Source of the DNA: Alphaproteobacteria bacterium | GTDB taxonomy: Bacteria; Pseudomonadota; Alphaproteobacteria; Rickettsiales; JABCZZ01 | DNA: 64,000 nucleotides | Direction of reading: 5' to 3' | NCBI GenBank assembly: GCA_013289445.1 | Contig: JABCZZ010000002.1 | Coordinates: 31,566 to 95,565, forward strand | Part shown: piece after piece, positions 54,182-64,000 of the stretch | Layout: each line of letters begins with the position of its first letter | Position numbering within the stretch: the stretch's first letter is position 1 | Notes under the pieces: model-generated | The model's database searches: none | What the model was told of the DNA's origin: nothing | What the model saw: the letters and a program-made list of their open reading frames with translations, nothing else | Position numbers and translations under genes: made by a program

Positions 54182-55876
54182 ATGCCCACCAACGGGAACA
54201 ATAAAAACGCAAAACGGGGGAAAATGGAATCCATTTTACAAACATTGCGGGGCATGGGGCCGGCAAAGCTTGCGGCACTGGCCTTCACCGGCATCATCCT
54301 GATGATCGTTCTCTTCCTGGTGACGGCGCATCTGACCGCGCCCAGCATGGTTCCCGTCTATACAGACCTCTCGCTGGATGACAGCGCCAAGATTGTGTCC
54401 GAACTCGATAAAAGCGGCACGCAATATGAGCTGCGCGCCAACGGCACCGAAGTGCTGGTGCCTTCCGATCAGGTGTTGCGCCTGAGGCTTTCACTCGCAC
54501 AAGCGGGGCTGCCCACGGGCGGATCGATGGTGGGATATGAAATTTTTGATCGCAGCGAGACACTCGGCACCTCGACCTCGGTGTTGAACATTAACATGCT
54601 GAGGGCGTTAGAGGGTGAGCTCTCCCGCACTATCGCTTCGCTCACCCAGGTGGAAAGCGCGCGCGTGCATCTGGTGATCCCCAAGCAGGAACTGTTCAGC
54701 CGCGACAAACAGGAACCGACCGCCTCGGTCGTTCTCAAGCTGCGCGGTTCTGCCGAGCTTTCCAAGGAAGAAATCGGCGCTATCACCCATTTGGTTGCCA
54801 CGGCTGTGCCAGGGCTTAAGGCCGCAAGCATCACGCTGGTCGACACACGCGGCCGCATGCTGGCGGGTGGCGGCGGTGAAGATAACGACAGCTCCTCTCT
54901 TGCTGCTTCCGCTGCCGAGCAGAAACTCGCCTATGAAATGCATTTAAAAAGCGTGCTGGAAAACCTGGTGGAAAAATCGGTCGGCGCCGGCAAGGTGAAG
55001 GTTACTGTCAATGCCGACATCGATTTCGATCGCGTGGTGACCAACTCGGAAACCTATGATCCCAACGGTCAGGTGGCACGCTCCGTGCAGACCGGCGAAG
55101 AAAAGGAGCAGTCTAACGAACGTGAAGGCCGCGAGAACACCAGCGCTGCCAACAACCTGCCTAACGCACAGGCAAACTCCACAGGCAACGGCTCCAACCG
55201 CATCGTCGATAAGACCGATGAAACCACCAATTACGAAATTTCCAAGACGGTGGAAAATCACATCAAGGAAACCGGCAAGGTCAACAAGGTGACTGTGGCA
55301 GTGCTGGTGGACGGTACCTATACCGCCGACAAGGACGGTAAGCAGACCTATGCGCCCCGAAGTGATGATGAGCGCAAGCAAATCGACACGCTGGTGAAAT
55401 CCGCCATCGGATACGATGAGAAACGCGGCGATAAGGTGGATATCGTCAATATGCGCTTCATCGCGCCAGAGGAAGAACCCGCCGATCATTTCATCTGGTT
55501 CAAAGAAAATGCGCGCATGCTGATTCAAACCGTAGTGTTCGGCGCCGTGGGCATACTCTTTATTCTCATGATTCTGCGTCCGGTCATGACGCGCCTGCTG
55601 GAAGGCGGCTTGCTGTCTGCTGGCGGCGGCGCCATACAGACCGGCGGCCCGGTACTGGCAGCCGCAGGCGGTGCGCCCGCCTTTGGCGGCGATGACGCCG
55701 CTCCTGCAGCAACAACAGGGGCAGCGGAGCCTGGTGTTGAAGAACCCTCGGTGGATATCAGCCGCGTGACCGGAAGGGTCAAGTCCTCCACCGTGAGCAA
55801 GCTCAATGAACTGGTCGAGAAGAATCCGGGCGAGGCGCTGGGTGTGCTGCGCCAATGGGCGGCTAGGAAGGCATAG
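54182..55876 (+). CDS. fliF: Flagellar MS-ring protein FliF
   Basis: A 564-aa protein forming the membrane MS ring. Two transmembrane helices bracket the periplasmic ring-building part: AALAFTGIILMIVLFLV (about 30-50) and ARMLIQTVVFGAVGILFILMIL (about 440-462). GSMVGYEIFDRSETLGTS and LEGELSRTIASLTQVESARVHLV are the conserved YscJ/FliF strands. The extreme C-terminus (KLNELVEKNPGEALGVLRQW) is the FliG-binding helix. It heads the flagellar operon. Confidence 0.95.
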   Translation: MPTNGNNKNAKRGKMESILQTLRGMGPAKLAALAFTGIILMIVLFLVTAHLTAPSMVPVYTDLSLDDSAKIVSELDKSGTQYELRANGTEVLVPSDQVLRLRLSLAQAGLPTGGSMVGYEIFDRSETLGTSTSVLNINMLRALEGELSRTIASLTQVESARVHLVIPKQELFSRDKQEPTASVVLKLRGSAELSKEEIGAITHLVATAVPGLKAASITLVDTRGRMLAGGGGEDNDSSSLAASAAEQKLAYEMHLKSVLENLVEKSVGAGKVKVTVNADIDFDRVVTNSETYDPNGQVARSVQTGEEKEQSNEREGRENTSAANNLPNAQANSTGNGSNRIVDKTDETTNYEISKTVENHIKETGKVNKVTVAVLVDGTYTADKDGKQTYAPRSDDERKQIDTLVKSAIGYDEKRGDKVDIVNMRFIAPEEEPADHFIWFKENARMLIQTVVFGAVGILFILMILRPVMTRLLEGGLLSAGGGAIQTGGPVLAAAGGAPAFGGDDAAPAATTGAAEPGVEEPSVDISRVTGRVKSSTVSKLNELVEKNPGEALGVLRQWAARKA

Positions 55877-55881
55877 ACTGC

Positions 55882-56904
55882 ATGGCAGCACCCCAGAAGG
55901 AAGAATACCGCAAACTCACCGGTCCGCAGAAAATCGCTATCTTCATGATGTCGATTGGCGAGGAAAGCGCGGGCAAGCTTTTCGCCATGATGGACGACGA
56001 TGAAATACGTGAAATTTCCGCCACCATGGCAACACTGGGCGAAGTCAGCTCCGACACCGTTGAACGGCTGTATGTGGAATTTGCCGATCAGATGTCGGCC
56101 AGCGGCGCTGTCGTCGGCACGTATGACACCGCCGAACGCCTGCTGGTGAAGGCGCTGGGCAAAGAGCGTGTCGACTCCATCATGGAAGACATCCGCGGCC
56201 CGGCAGGCAAGACCACCTGGGATAAACTCGGCAACGTCAGTGAAGAAGTGCTGGCAAGCTACCTGAAGAATGAATATCCGCAGACCGTCGCGCTCGTACT
56301 CTCCAAAATCAAACCCGATCACGCCGCGCGCGTACTGGGTGTGCTGCCGGAAGAACTGGCACTCGAAGTCATCATGCGCATGCTGACCATGGAATCGGTG
56401 CGCAAGGAAGTGCTGGAAGGCATCGAGAAGACGCTGCGCGTCGAGTTCATGAGCAATCTCGCCAAGACACAGAAGCGCGATTCCTACGAGATCATGGCCG
56501 ACATTTTCAATAATTTCGACCGCGCTACCGAATCACGTTTCATGAAAACACTCGAAGAACGCGACAAGGTGTCCTCGGATCGTATCCGTTCGCTGATGTT
56601 CACGTTCGAGGATCTCAAGCGCATCGACGGCGCCGGCATCCAGGCGATGATGCGCACCATCGACAAGGACAAGCTCGCCATCGCGCTCAAAGGCGCGTCG
56701 GAAGCCATCAAGAGCCTGTTCTTCGACAACATGTCGGAACGCGCCGCCAAAATTCTCAAGGAAGACATGGAAGCCAAGGGGCCGGTGCGTATCCGCGATG
56801 TCGACGAGGCGCAGATGCTCATCGTCACCACCGCCAAGGACCTCGCGGCCAAAGGCGAAATTATTATCACCGCTCCGGGCGGCAAAGATGAGATGATTGG
56901 ATAA
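55882..56904 (+). CDS. fliG: Flagellar motor switch protein FliG
   Basis: A 340-aa rotor protein. The N-terminal domain begins RKLTGPQKIAIFMMSIGEE, the middle domain has EYPQTVALVLSKIKPDHAARVLG (EHPQ motif as EYPQ), and the C-terminal charged motor face shows DLKRIDGAGIQAMMRTID. Torque residues near the C-terminus are in the expected helix (ERAAKILKEDMEAKGPVRIRDV). It starts 5 bases after fliF and abuts fliH. Confidence 0.96.
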   Translation: MAAPQKEEYRKLTGPQKIAIFMMSIGEESAGKLFAMMDDDEIREISATMATLGEVSSDTVERLYVEFADQMSASGAVVGTYDTAERLLVKALGKERVDSIMEDIRGPAGKTTWDKLGNVSEEVLASYLKNEYPQTVALVLSKIKPDHAARVLGVLPEELALEVIMRMLTMESVRKEVLEGIEKTLRVEFMSNLAKTQKRDSYEIMADIFNNFDRATESRFMKTLEERDKVSSDRIRSLMFTFEDLKRIDGAGIQAMMRTIDKDKLAIALKGASEAIKSLFFDNMSERAAKILKEDMEAKGPVRIRDVDEAQMLIVTTAKDLAAKGEIIITAPGGKDEMIG

Positions 56905-57666
56905 ATGAGCGAAGACATGACAGCAGCGACGACCCCTTCACGCGTAGAACGCTTCCGCTTTGCCCAGCTTACCAAGGAAAGCAAAGCTAAGGACGTAACC
57001 GCACCGCGCCCGGTGGAGCCGGTGCGCGAACAGGTGAAACGCGGCACGCAGGCGCTCATGAGCAAGCCCGAACCTGCTGCGCAGGCACCCGCCACTCCTG
57101 CAGCGCCCGCTATTACGGCGCTCGATCTGGAAACGGCGAAAAAGGAAGCGCAGGATAAAGGTTACCGCGAAGGCGTTGCCGCCACTGAGGAAAAATTCAA
57201 GAAAGAGGCGGGCGAGCGTGAAGACGCCATACGCAGCCTGCTCGATGTCATTGCCAACCGCATCACCATCGCCGCAGAATCGCATGCACGCGCCATCAAG
57301 GGCCAGGAAGCGGCACTGGGCAAGCTTACGATGATGATTGCACGCAAAGTGTCAGGCGAGGCACTCAAGCGCGAGCCTTATAGCAATGTCGAAGCGTTGC
57401 TCAAAGAATGCGTGGTGCTGATCACCGGCCAGCCGAAAATCATTATCAGCGTAGCACCCGCACGTGTCGAAGGACTCAAACAGCGCGTGGACACGCTGCG
57501 CCCGCTGCTGCCCGGATTTGAAGGTAGTATGGTGGTGGAAGAAGACAGTGCGCTTGGCGAACAGGATTGCCGCGTCAACTGGACGGGCGGCTACGGCGAG
57601 CACAACGCTGCCAAAATCTGGAGCGATATCGAATCACTTGTAACACAGAAAAACGTTAACTCTTAA
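56905..57666 (+). CDS. fliH: FliH-like flagellar export regulator
   Basis: A 253-aa protein with a disordered Pro/Ala-rich N-terminus, a Glu/Lys-rich helix (AKKEAQDKGYREGVAATEEKFKKE, including the GxxxG-like region near KGYREG) and a C-terminal stator-like domain ending WTGGYGEHNAAKIWSDIESL. FliH binds the FliI ATPase at the export gate. Sequence similarity is low, as usual for FliH; position between fliG and fliN decides the call. Confidence 0.75.
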   Translation: MSEDMTAATTPSRVERFRFAQLTKESKAKDVTAPRPVEPVREQVKRGTQALMSKPEPAAQAPATPAAPAITALDLETAKKEAQDKGYREGVAATEEKFKKEAGEREDAIRSLLDVIANRITIAAESHARAIKGQEAALGKLTMMIARKVSGEALKREPYSNVEALLKECVVLITGQPKIIISVAPARVEGLKQRVDTLRPLLPGFEGSMVVEEDSALGEQDCRVNWTGGYGEHNAAKIWSDIESLVTQKNVNS

Positions 57667-57677
57667 AGGAGAGACCC

Positions 57678-57968
57678 ATGGCCGACACTCCCCCACCCGC
57701 TGCGCCCGATGGCGATGCCAGTAACGTCACGCTGGAGGCGGTGTATGACGTCCCCGTGCAGCTCTCGGTGGTGCTGGGCAAAACCTCGATGCAGGTGAGT
57801 CACCTGCTTAAGCTGGGCCGTGGCGCAGTCATCGAGCTTGACCGCAAGGTCGGGGAACCCATCGATATTTTTGTCAATAACCGCCTCATCGCACGCGGTG
57901 AAGTGGTGGTGGTGGAAGACCGCATCGGTGTCACCATGACGGAAATCATCAAGCCGGAAAAAGTATAA
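57678..57968 (+). CDS. fliN: Flagellar motor switch protein FliN
   Basis: A 96-aa SpoA-domain C-ring protein. VPVQLSVVLGKTSMQVSHLL, LGRGAVIELDRKVGEPIDIFVN and RLIARGEVVVVEDRIGVTMTEI are typical. The length fits the short alphaproteobacterial FliN. A clean aaggagaga ribosome site precedes the ATG, 11 bases after fliH. Confidence 0.95.
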   Translation: MADTPPPAAPDGDASNVTLEAVYDVPVQLSVVLGKTSMQVSHLLKLGRGAVIELDRKVGEPIDIFVNNRLIARGEVVVVEDRIGVTMTEIIKPEKV

Positions 57969-57992
57969 AAAACTAAAACTGAAGGACGTCGC

Positions 57993-59336
<1,344 letters not shown>

Positions 59337-59352
59337 GGTGACGTAAAAACCG

Positions 59353-61494
59353 ATGGCCGACGCACAACCCATAGGCATGAACATGCCGACCCTGCAATGG
59401 GGTGCCAAGGAGGTGTCGCGCAGAAGCGATATCTTCTTCGCGCTGGGCATCATGGCCATTCTGATGGTGTTGCTGGTGCCCATTCCCAAGCAGTTGCTCG
59501 ATCTGCTGCTGTCGATCTCGATCACCGTCTCGGTGCTGATCCTGATGACGGTGCTGTTCGTTGAAAAGCCGCTGCAGCTCAGTTCGTTCCCCACCATCCT
59601 GCTGATTGCCACCATGCTGCGCCTGTCGCTTAACATTGCCTCGGTGCGCCTGATTCTCTCGCGCGGTCATCTGGGCACTGATGCCGCCGGCCACGTGATT
59701 CAGGCCTTCGGCTCGATGGTGATGGCGGGCTCGGTGCTCATCGGCATTATCATCTTCGCCATTCTCACCATCATCAACTTCGTCGTGATCACCAAGGGTT
59801 CGGGCCGTATCGCCGAAGTCGGCGCGCGCTTCTCACTGGATGCCATGCCCGGCAAGCAGATGGCGATTGATGCCGATCTTTCCGCCGGCCTCATCGATGA
59901 AAAAGTCGCCAAAGCCCGGCGCAAGGAACTCGAAGACGAAAGCTCGTTCTACGGCGCCATGGACGGTGCCAGCAAATTCGTCCGCGGCGACGCCATCGCC
60001 GGCCTGCTCATTACTTTCATCAACTTCATCGGCGGTATCATCATCGGTACGGTGCAGAAAAATCTGACCTTCGGACAGGCACTCGAGACCTACACGGTGC
60101 TCACCATCGGTGACGGTCTCGTCTCGCAGATTCCCGCACTCATTGTCTCCACCGCCGCCGGTCTGCTCGTCACCAAAGCAGGCGTAGGCGGCACAGCGGA
60201 AAAAGCGGTGCTGGGCCAGCTTACGCGCTCGCCCTCGGCGATGGGCATCACCAGCGGCCTGCTGTTCATGATGGGTGTCATGCCCGGTCTTCCCGCCCTG
60301 CCGTTCCTCGTACTCTCCAGCATCACCGGCTATGTCGCCTGGACCATGATGCAACTGCGCAAAAAAGAAGGGGCACCCGCCGGCCCCGGTATGCCCGGCC
60401 AGCAGGTCAAACCCGGCGTGGCCGTTCCCGGCGCCCCTGCTGCAGATGGCAAGGCCGAAGAGCAGGTGACGGATTCGCTGCATATCGACGTGCTGCGCCT
60501 GGAACTCGGCTACGGCCTGTTACCGCTGATTAATTACCAGAAAGGCCATCGTCTTACCGAGCAAATCAAAGCGCTGCGCAAACAGATGGCGCGCGATCTG
60601 GGCTTCATCATTCCGCCCGTGCGCATTCAGGATAACATGCAGCTTCCGCCCAACACCTATGTCATCAAGGTCAAGGAAGTCGAGACCGGCCGTGGTCAGG
60701 TGAAGCCCGACATGCTGCTGGTGATGAACCCGAGCGGCGCCAAGATTGCCTTGCCCGGCGAAGAAACCACCGAGCCGACCTTCGGCCTGCCCGCCATGTG
60801 GGTGGGCGACACCTACCGCGAGGAAGCTTTGTTTAAGAATTACACCGTGGTGGATCCGCCGACCGTCGTCACCACGCACCTGACCGAGATCGTCAAGGAC
60901 AACATGCCTGAGATGCTCTCCTATGTAGAGACGCAGAAACTTATCGACGAATTGCCCAAGGCACAGCAGAAACTCATCAGCGAGGTGATTCCGTCGCAGA
61001 TCACCATCAGCGGCATTCAGCGTGTGCTGCAAAGCCTGCTCGCCGAGCATGTGAGCATACGCGATCTCTCGACCATCATCGAAGCCATCGCCGAGGGCTC
61101 GCGCGCCAACCAGAACATCACCATGATCACCGAGCATGTGCGCACACGTCTTGCCCGCCAGATCAGTCATGCCAACACCGTGGACGAAGGTTACATCCCC
61201 ATCGTGGCGCTCTCAGCGCCGTGGGAACAGACCTTCAGCGAGGCCCTTTCGGGCACCGGCAATGAAGAACGCATGCTGAGCCTGCAGCCCAGCAAAATCC
61301 AGGAGTTCATCACCATCGTGCGCAAGCGCTACGACAACTTCGCCATGCAGGGGGAAAGCCCGGTGCTGCTGACCAGCCCGTCCATCCGCCCCTATGTGCG
61401 CTCAATCGTCGAACGTTTCCGCCCCACCACCACCATTCTCTCGCAAAACGAAATTCATCCACGCGCCAAAATTAAAACGCTGGGGCAGTTATGA
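59353..61494 (+). CDS. flhA: Flagellar export gate protein FlhA
   Basis: A 713-aa inner-membrane export-gate subunit. Eight N-terminal helices (about 30-325) include LSLNIASVRLILSRG, the cytoplasmic FHIPEP-type loop in VVITKGSGRIAEVGARFSLDAMPGKQ, and DADLSAGLIDE. The C-terminal domain (about 365-713) binds export chaperones. It is slightly longer than E. coli FlhA because of a Pro/Gly-rich linker near 340-370. It overlaps flhF by 4 bases. Confidence 0.97.
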   Translation: MADAQPIGMNMPTLQWGAKEVSRRSDIFFALGIMAILMVLLVPIPKQLLDLLLSISITVSVLILMTVLFVEKPLQLSSFPTILLIATMLRLSLNIASVRLILSRGHLGTDAAGHVIQAFGSMVMAGSVLIGIIIFAILTIINFVVITKGSGRIAEVGARFSLDAMPGKQMAIDADLSAGLIDEKVAKARRKELEDESSFYGAMDGASKFVRGDAIAGLLITFINFIGGIIIGTVQKNLTFGQALETYTVLTIGDGLVSQIPALIVSTAAGLLVTKAGVGGTAEKAVLGQLTRSPSAMGITSGLLFMMGVMPGLPALPFLVLSSITGYVAWTMMQLRKKEGAPAGPGMPGQQVKPGVAVPGAPAADGKAEEQVTDSLHIDVLRLELGYGLLPLINYQKGHRLTEQIKALRKQMARDLGFIIPPVRIQDNMQLPPNTYVIKVKEVETGRGQVKPDMLLVMNPSGAKIALPGEETTEPTFGLPAMWVGDTYREEALFKNYTVVDPPTVVTTHLTEIVKDNMPEMLSYVETQKLIDELPKAQQKLISEVIPSQITISGIQRVLQSLLAEHVSIRDLSTIIEAIAEGSRANQNITMITEHVRTRLARQISHANTVDEGYIPIVALSAPWEQTFSEALSGTGNEERMLSLQPSKIQEFITIVRKRYDNFAMQGESPVLLTSPSIRPYVRSIVERFRPTTTILSQNEIHPRAKIKTLGQL

Positions 61495-62474
61495 GACTTC
61501 GCACATTCTCAGCACCTGACATGAACGCGGCGATGCAGATGATCCGTGAAACGCTGGGCTCGGAGGCCATCATCATCGCCAGCACACGCGCTGCCAGCGG
61601 CAAGGGCGTCACCGTCACCGCTGCCGCCGAACAGACGGACGGCCAGGATACCGATCGCCTGCCCACCCTGCCCGATGCCTCGATGACGCAGGAAACCGTG
61701 CTCGATAAGATCGAGGCCATGCTGCGCTTTCATTCGACGCAGGACCATGTGGTCAGCCAGCTGCTCGCCACCGCGAAAATGCTGGCGCTCAGGGGCAGTT
61801 CCATCCGCACCGATATGACGCGACTCATGGCCGCATCATTTCAATACGCACCGCTGCCGCTCGATCAAGATTCCTATACGCTGATGCTCGTAGGGCCGCC
61901 AGGCACGGGCAAAACCATGACCGTCGCCAAGATGGCCTCGCAGGCGGTGATGGAAAAGAAAAAACCGGTGGTGATCACCACCGATAACAAACGCGCCGGC
62001 GGCGTCGAGCAGCTCTCGGCCTTCACCACTATCCTAGGCCTTCCGCTGCATATCGCCGATAATCGCGGCGAGCTCTGGCGGTTGCTCAAAGAACATGCGC
62101 CGCACAGCCGCATCCTCATCGACACAGGCGGCGTCAATCCCTACAATGCCACCGACGTGCGCGAGCTCGCCGAATATATCAAGCTCGACCGCAGCATCGA
62201 GCCGGTGCTGGTAAGCGCCGCCGGTTCCGATTCTGCCGAGGCCGACGACATGGCACGTACGTTCTTGCCGATGGGTGTGCGCCGTGTGCTGATTACGCGC
62301 ATCGACGCCGCACGACGTTACGGCAGTGTGCTTACCGCTGCCTATAGCGGCAAGTTCGCCTTCTGCCATGCGAGCAATTCCTCACGCATCATCGGCGAGT
62401 TTTCCACGCTTAATCCGGCATTGCTTACCGAACTGCTGCTGCGTTACCAGACGCCGCAGAAAGATATCGTATGA
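61491..62474 (+). CDS. flhF: SRP-type GTPase FlhF
   Basis: A 327-aa protein. RTFSAPDMNAAMQMIRETLGSEAIIIAS is the FlhF B-domain opening; the NG domain has the P-loop VGPPGTGKTMTVAKMA, the TTDNKRAGGVEQLSAF region in place of SRP DTxR, and LIDTGGVNP. FlhF sets the place and number of polar flagella. Several GTPase residues look atypical (AGSD rather than T-x-x-D at G4). It is translationally coupled to flhA and flhG by 4-base overlaps. Confidence 0.88.
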   Translation: MRLRTFSAPDMNAAMQMIRETLGSEAIIIASTRAASGKGVTVTAAAEQTDGQDTDRLPTLPDASMTQETVLDKIEAMLRFHSTQDHVVSQLLATAKMLALRGSSIRTDMTRLMAASFQYAPLPLDQDSYTLMLVGPPGTGKTMTVAKMASQAVMEKKKPVVITTDNKRAGGVEQLSAFTTILGLPLHIADNRGELWRLLKEHAPHSRILIDTGGVNPYNATDVRELAEYIKLDRSIEPVLVSAAGSDSAEADDMARTFLPMGVRRVLITRIDAARRYGSVLTAAYSGKFAFCHASNSSRIIGEFSTLNPALLTELLLRYQTPQKDIV

Positions 62475-63223
62475 ACGCACGGCAAGCCGGCAACATCATC
62501 GCGATTGCGTCAGGCAAGGGAGGTGTCGGCAAGACATGGCTTGCGATCACGCTTGCCCACCTCATTGCACGCACCGGCCGCAAGGTGCTGCTGTTTGACG
62601 GCGATATAGGCCTCGCCAATGTCGATGTGCAATTGGGCCTTACGCCGGAGCATGATGTAAGCGAGATGTTCTATGCCAAGGCGACGCTCAAAGACGTCAT
62701 CACCAATTACGCGCCGAACTTTGATATTGTGGCGGGCCGTTCGGGCTCGGGCAATCTCGCCACCCTGCCCGAAGGCATGCTCACCTCGCTGAAAGAGCAG
62801 CTCACCCAGACGGCGCGCAATTACGACTTCCTGTTCATTGATCTGGGCGCGGGCGTGGAAGAGCATGTGCGCACGCTTGCAACCATTGCCACGCGCTGCA
62901 TCGTGGTGGCGACCGACGAGCCGACCTCACTCACCGATGCTTACGCTTTCATCAAACTCTGTGCCACGGCAAAGCTGGTGCCGGCGATGGACGTGGTCAT
63001 CAACCAGTCGGCCTCGCTCAAGGAAGGCGAAAAAACCTATAATTCGCTGCACAAGGCCTGCGTCAATTTCCTCAAGCTTTCCCTGCCCTGCCTGGGCGTC
63101 ATCCGCAAGGACGGCAAGGTCAAGGAGTCGATCAAGACCCAGACCTCGCTGATTACGCTCGCACCGCACTGTACAGCCGCCACCGATGCCGCTACTATCG
63201 CCATCAAGCTGATGCAGAAATAG
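62471..63223 (+). CDS. flhG: MinD-like ATPase FlhG (FleN)
   Basis: A 250-aa deviant-Walker ATPase. IASGKGGVGKTWLAITLAHL is the P-loop with the signature Lys, FDGDIGLANVDVQLGL is Walker A', and FLFIDLGAGVEEHV is Walker B. FlhG controls flagellar number together with FlhF, normally via a C-terminal amphipathic membrane helix and an N-terminal DQAxxLR activator motif; the latter is not visible at this N-terminus. Confidence 0.9.
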   Translation: MNARQAGNIIAIASGKGGVGKTWLAITLAHLIARTGRKVLLFDGDIGLANVDVQLGLTPEHDVSEMFYAKATLKDVITNYAPNFDIVAGRSGSGNLATLPEGMLTSLKEQLTQTARNYDFLFIDLGAGVEEHVRTLATIATRCIVVATDEPTSLTDAYAFIKLCATAKLVPAMDVVINQSASLKEGEKTYNSLHKACVNFLKLSLPCLGVIRKDGKVKESIKTQTSLITLAPHCTAATDAATIAIKLMQK

Positions 63224-63235
63224 CGTGACAGGCCC

Positions 63236-64000
63236 ATGGCCAATGTAATCATTCTTCCACCCTCCGCACAGGTGCAGGGCGTACCACCGGGCGGCCAGCA
63301 GGCACCCAACGCCACCGAAGCGCGTGCGCCTTCCCCCAGCCTGCCGCCGGGCAGCGTGGTGTCGGGCACTATTATCGGCAAGGACACCGCCGGTAATTTC
63401 CTGCTCAAGACCGATCAGGGCACGTTCTCGCTTAAGAGTTCGACACCGCTTACCTATAACAGCGACGTCACCATCCGCATCGATCAGTCCAATGCCGCCA
63501 GCACCAGCGCGCGCATTCTCACTGTCAACGGCCAGCCTTTTGACGAATTCGCCGCGCCCGATCCGCAAGGCACTGACGTGGTGAGCACGCAGCAACTGGC
63601 TGAGCTGAATATTCCCACTTCCGCAGGCAGCCAGATCAATGCCGTGGTGATCAGCGCACCGCAGACACAAACCGCACAGGCAGTAACGCAGACGGGCACC
63701 GCTAATGCCGCGCCGCAATTAGCCAGCGGTACGCAGGTCGTCATTCATGTGCCTTCAGCGTCACAGGCCGCTGCTTCTGCCGATAATAATGCGCAAACCG
63801 CGCTTGCTGCCAATGCGCAGGCAAGCGAGGCCACGCCGGAAACCGTCACGCGCCTGCTCGCACCACAACCCCAGCAGAATGTGCCGGGTGATGGAGAGCA
63901 GAATGCCGGCACTTCCGGCAATAGCGCACAGCCTGCACCGACAGCTGCTTCGGCAACGGAAGAGATTCCGCTGCCTGCCAATCAGACGCCTCAGCCGCAA
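63236..64000 (+). CDS. FliK-like flagellar hook-length protein (3' truncated)
   Basis: The frame is open from ATG 63236 through the window edge (255 codons). The visible part is Pro/Gln/Ala/Thr-rich and disordered apart from a small beta-rich segment (about 40-95; VVSGTIIGKDTAGNFLLKT, TFSLKSSTPL, VTIRIDQ) like the N-terminal strand region found in FliK-type proteins. The C-terminal FliK domain, if present, lies beyond the window. It starts 12 bases after flhG, so it is the next member of the flagellar operon. Confidence 0.6.
   Translation, partial: MANVIILPPSAQVQGVPPGGQQAPNATEARAPSPSLPPGSVVSGTIIGKDTAGNFLLKTDQGTFSLKSSTPLTYNSDVTIRIDQSNAASTSARILTVNGQPFDEFAAPDPQGTDVVSTQQLAELNIPTSAGSQINAVVISAPQTQTAQAVTQTGTANAAPQLASGTQVVIHVPSASQAAASADNNAQTALAANAQASEATPETVTRLLAPQPQQNVPGDGEQNAGTSGNSAQPAPTAASATEEIPLPANQTPQPQ

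Overview
The window reads as a chromosomal segment of a free-living, flagellated, LPS-bearing alphaproteobacterium. The flagellar cluster has an FlbD-type regulator next to fliF-fliG-fliH-fliN-flhA-flhF-flhG. Two perfect TTAA-N7-TTAA boxes match the CtrA consensus. Further lineage signs are a zinc-ribbon membrane protein divergent from ftsE, an alphaproteobacterial-style RpoH promoter before grpE, and the coupled ubiE-ubiB-coaBC-dut set. I cannot name the genus. No tRNA, rRNA, insertion sequence, prophage or CRISPR array is visible. Most genes sit tightly packed with 1-4 bp overlaps.

Region 1 (1-22.4 kb) is signalling and envelope/stress DNA. It holds a hybrid-kinase remnant cut by the window edge, a REC-HisKA-REC kinase, several orphan receivers, a soluble kinase/receiver pair and an 884-aa PAS-PAS hybrid kinase. 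Between them lie an aldehyde dehydrogenase, CsbD and YqjD-like stress proteins, a fasciclin protein, a histidine-rich secreted protein, cyclopropane fatty acid synthase, an Nramp Mn transporter and an MlaC-like protein. The strangest genes are also here: a 393-aa glutamine-synthetase-like protein behind a CtrA box, a chimeric locus joining a secreted-protein 5' end to a receiver 3' end, and a 1062-aa orphan with a PIN-like C-terminus.

Region 2 (22.4-32.5 kb) is transport and stress: an ABC-2 exporter with a slipin, an FAH-family enzyme, a FUSC-like fragment, a Spy-like periplasmic protein, Ohr, an SH3 protein with an MFS symporter, a 572-aa orphan with an internal duplication, and MoeB/ThiF.

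Region 3 (32.5-42.6 kb) is one long minus-strand run: rph-rdgB-FMN reductase, then yceI-dsbD-ubiE-ubiB-coaBC-dut-rrf2-cysK, ending in an intrinsic terminator after cysK. It couples nucleotide hygiene, quinone and CoA synthesis, and cysteine supply under an Rrf2 regulator.

Region 4 (42.7-52.9 kb) is housekeeping: grpE-ftsX-gmhB-ydcF-like-plsC on plus; ftsE separated from ftsX and inverted; a zinc-ribbon protein and hpt; an orphan with a possible protein-kinase fold; and argH-lptM-lysA facing a TlpA-like thioredoxin.

Region 5 (52.9-64 kb) starts with a receiver/degenerate-Hpt pair on minus. The flagellar operon fliF-fliG-fliH-fliN-flbD-flhA-flhF-flhG follows on plus, with a FliK-like ORF cut by the window edge. 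A strong palindrome lies just before fliF, where FlbD would be expected to act.
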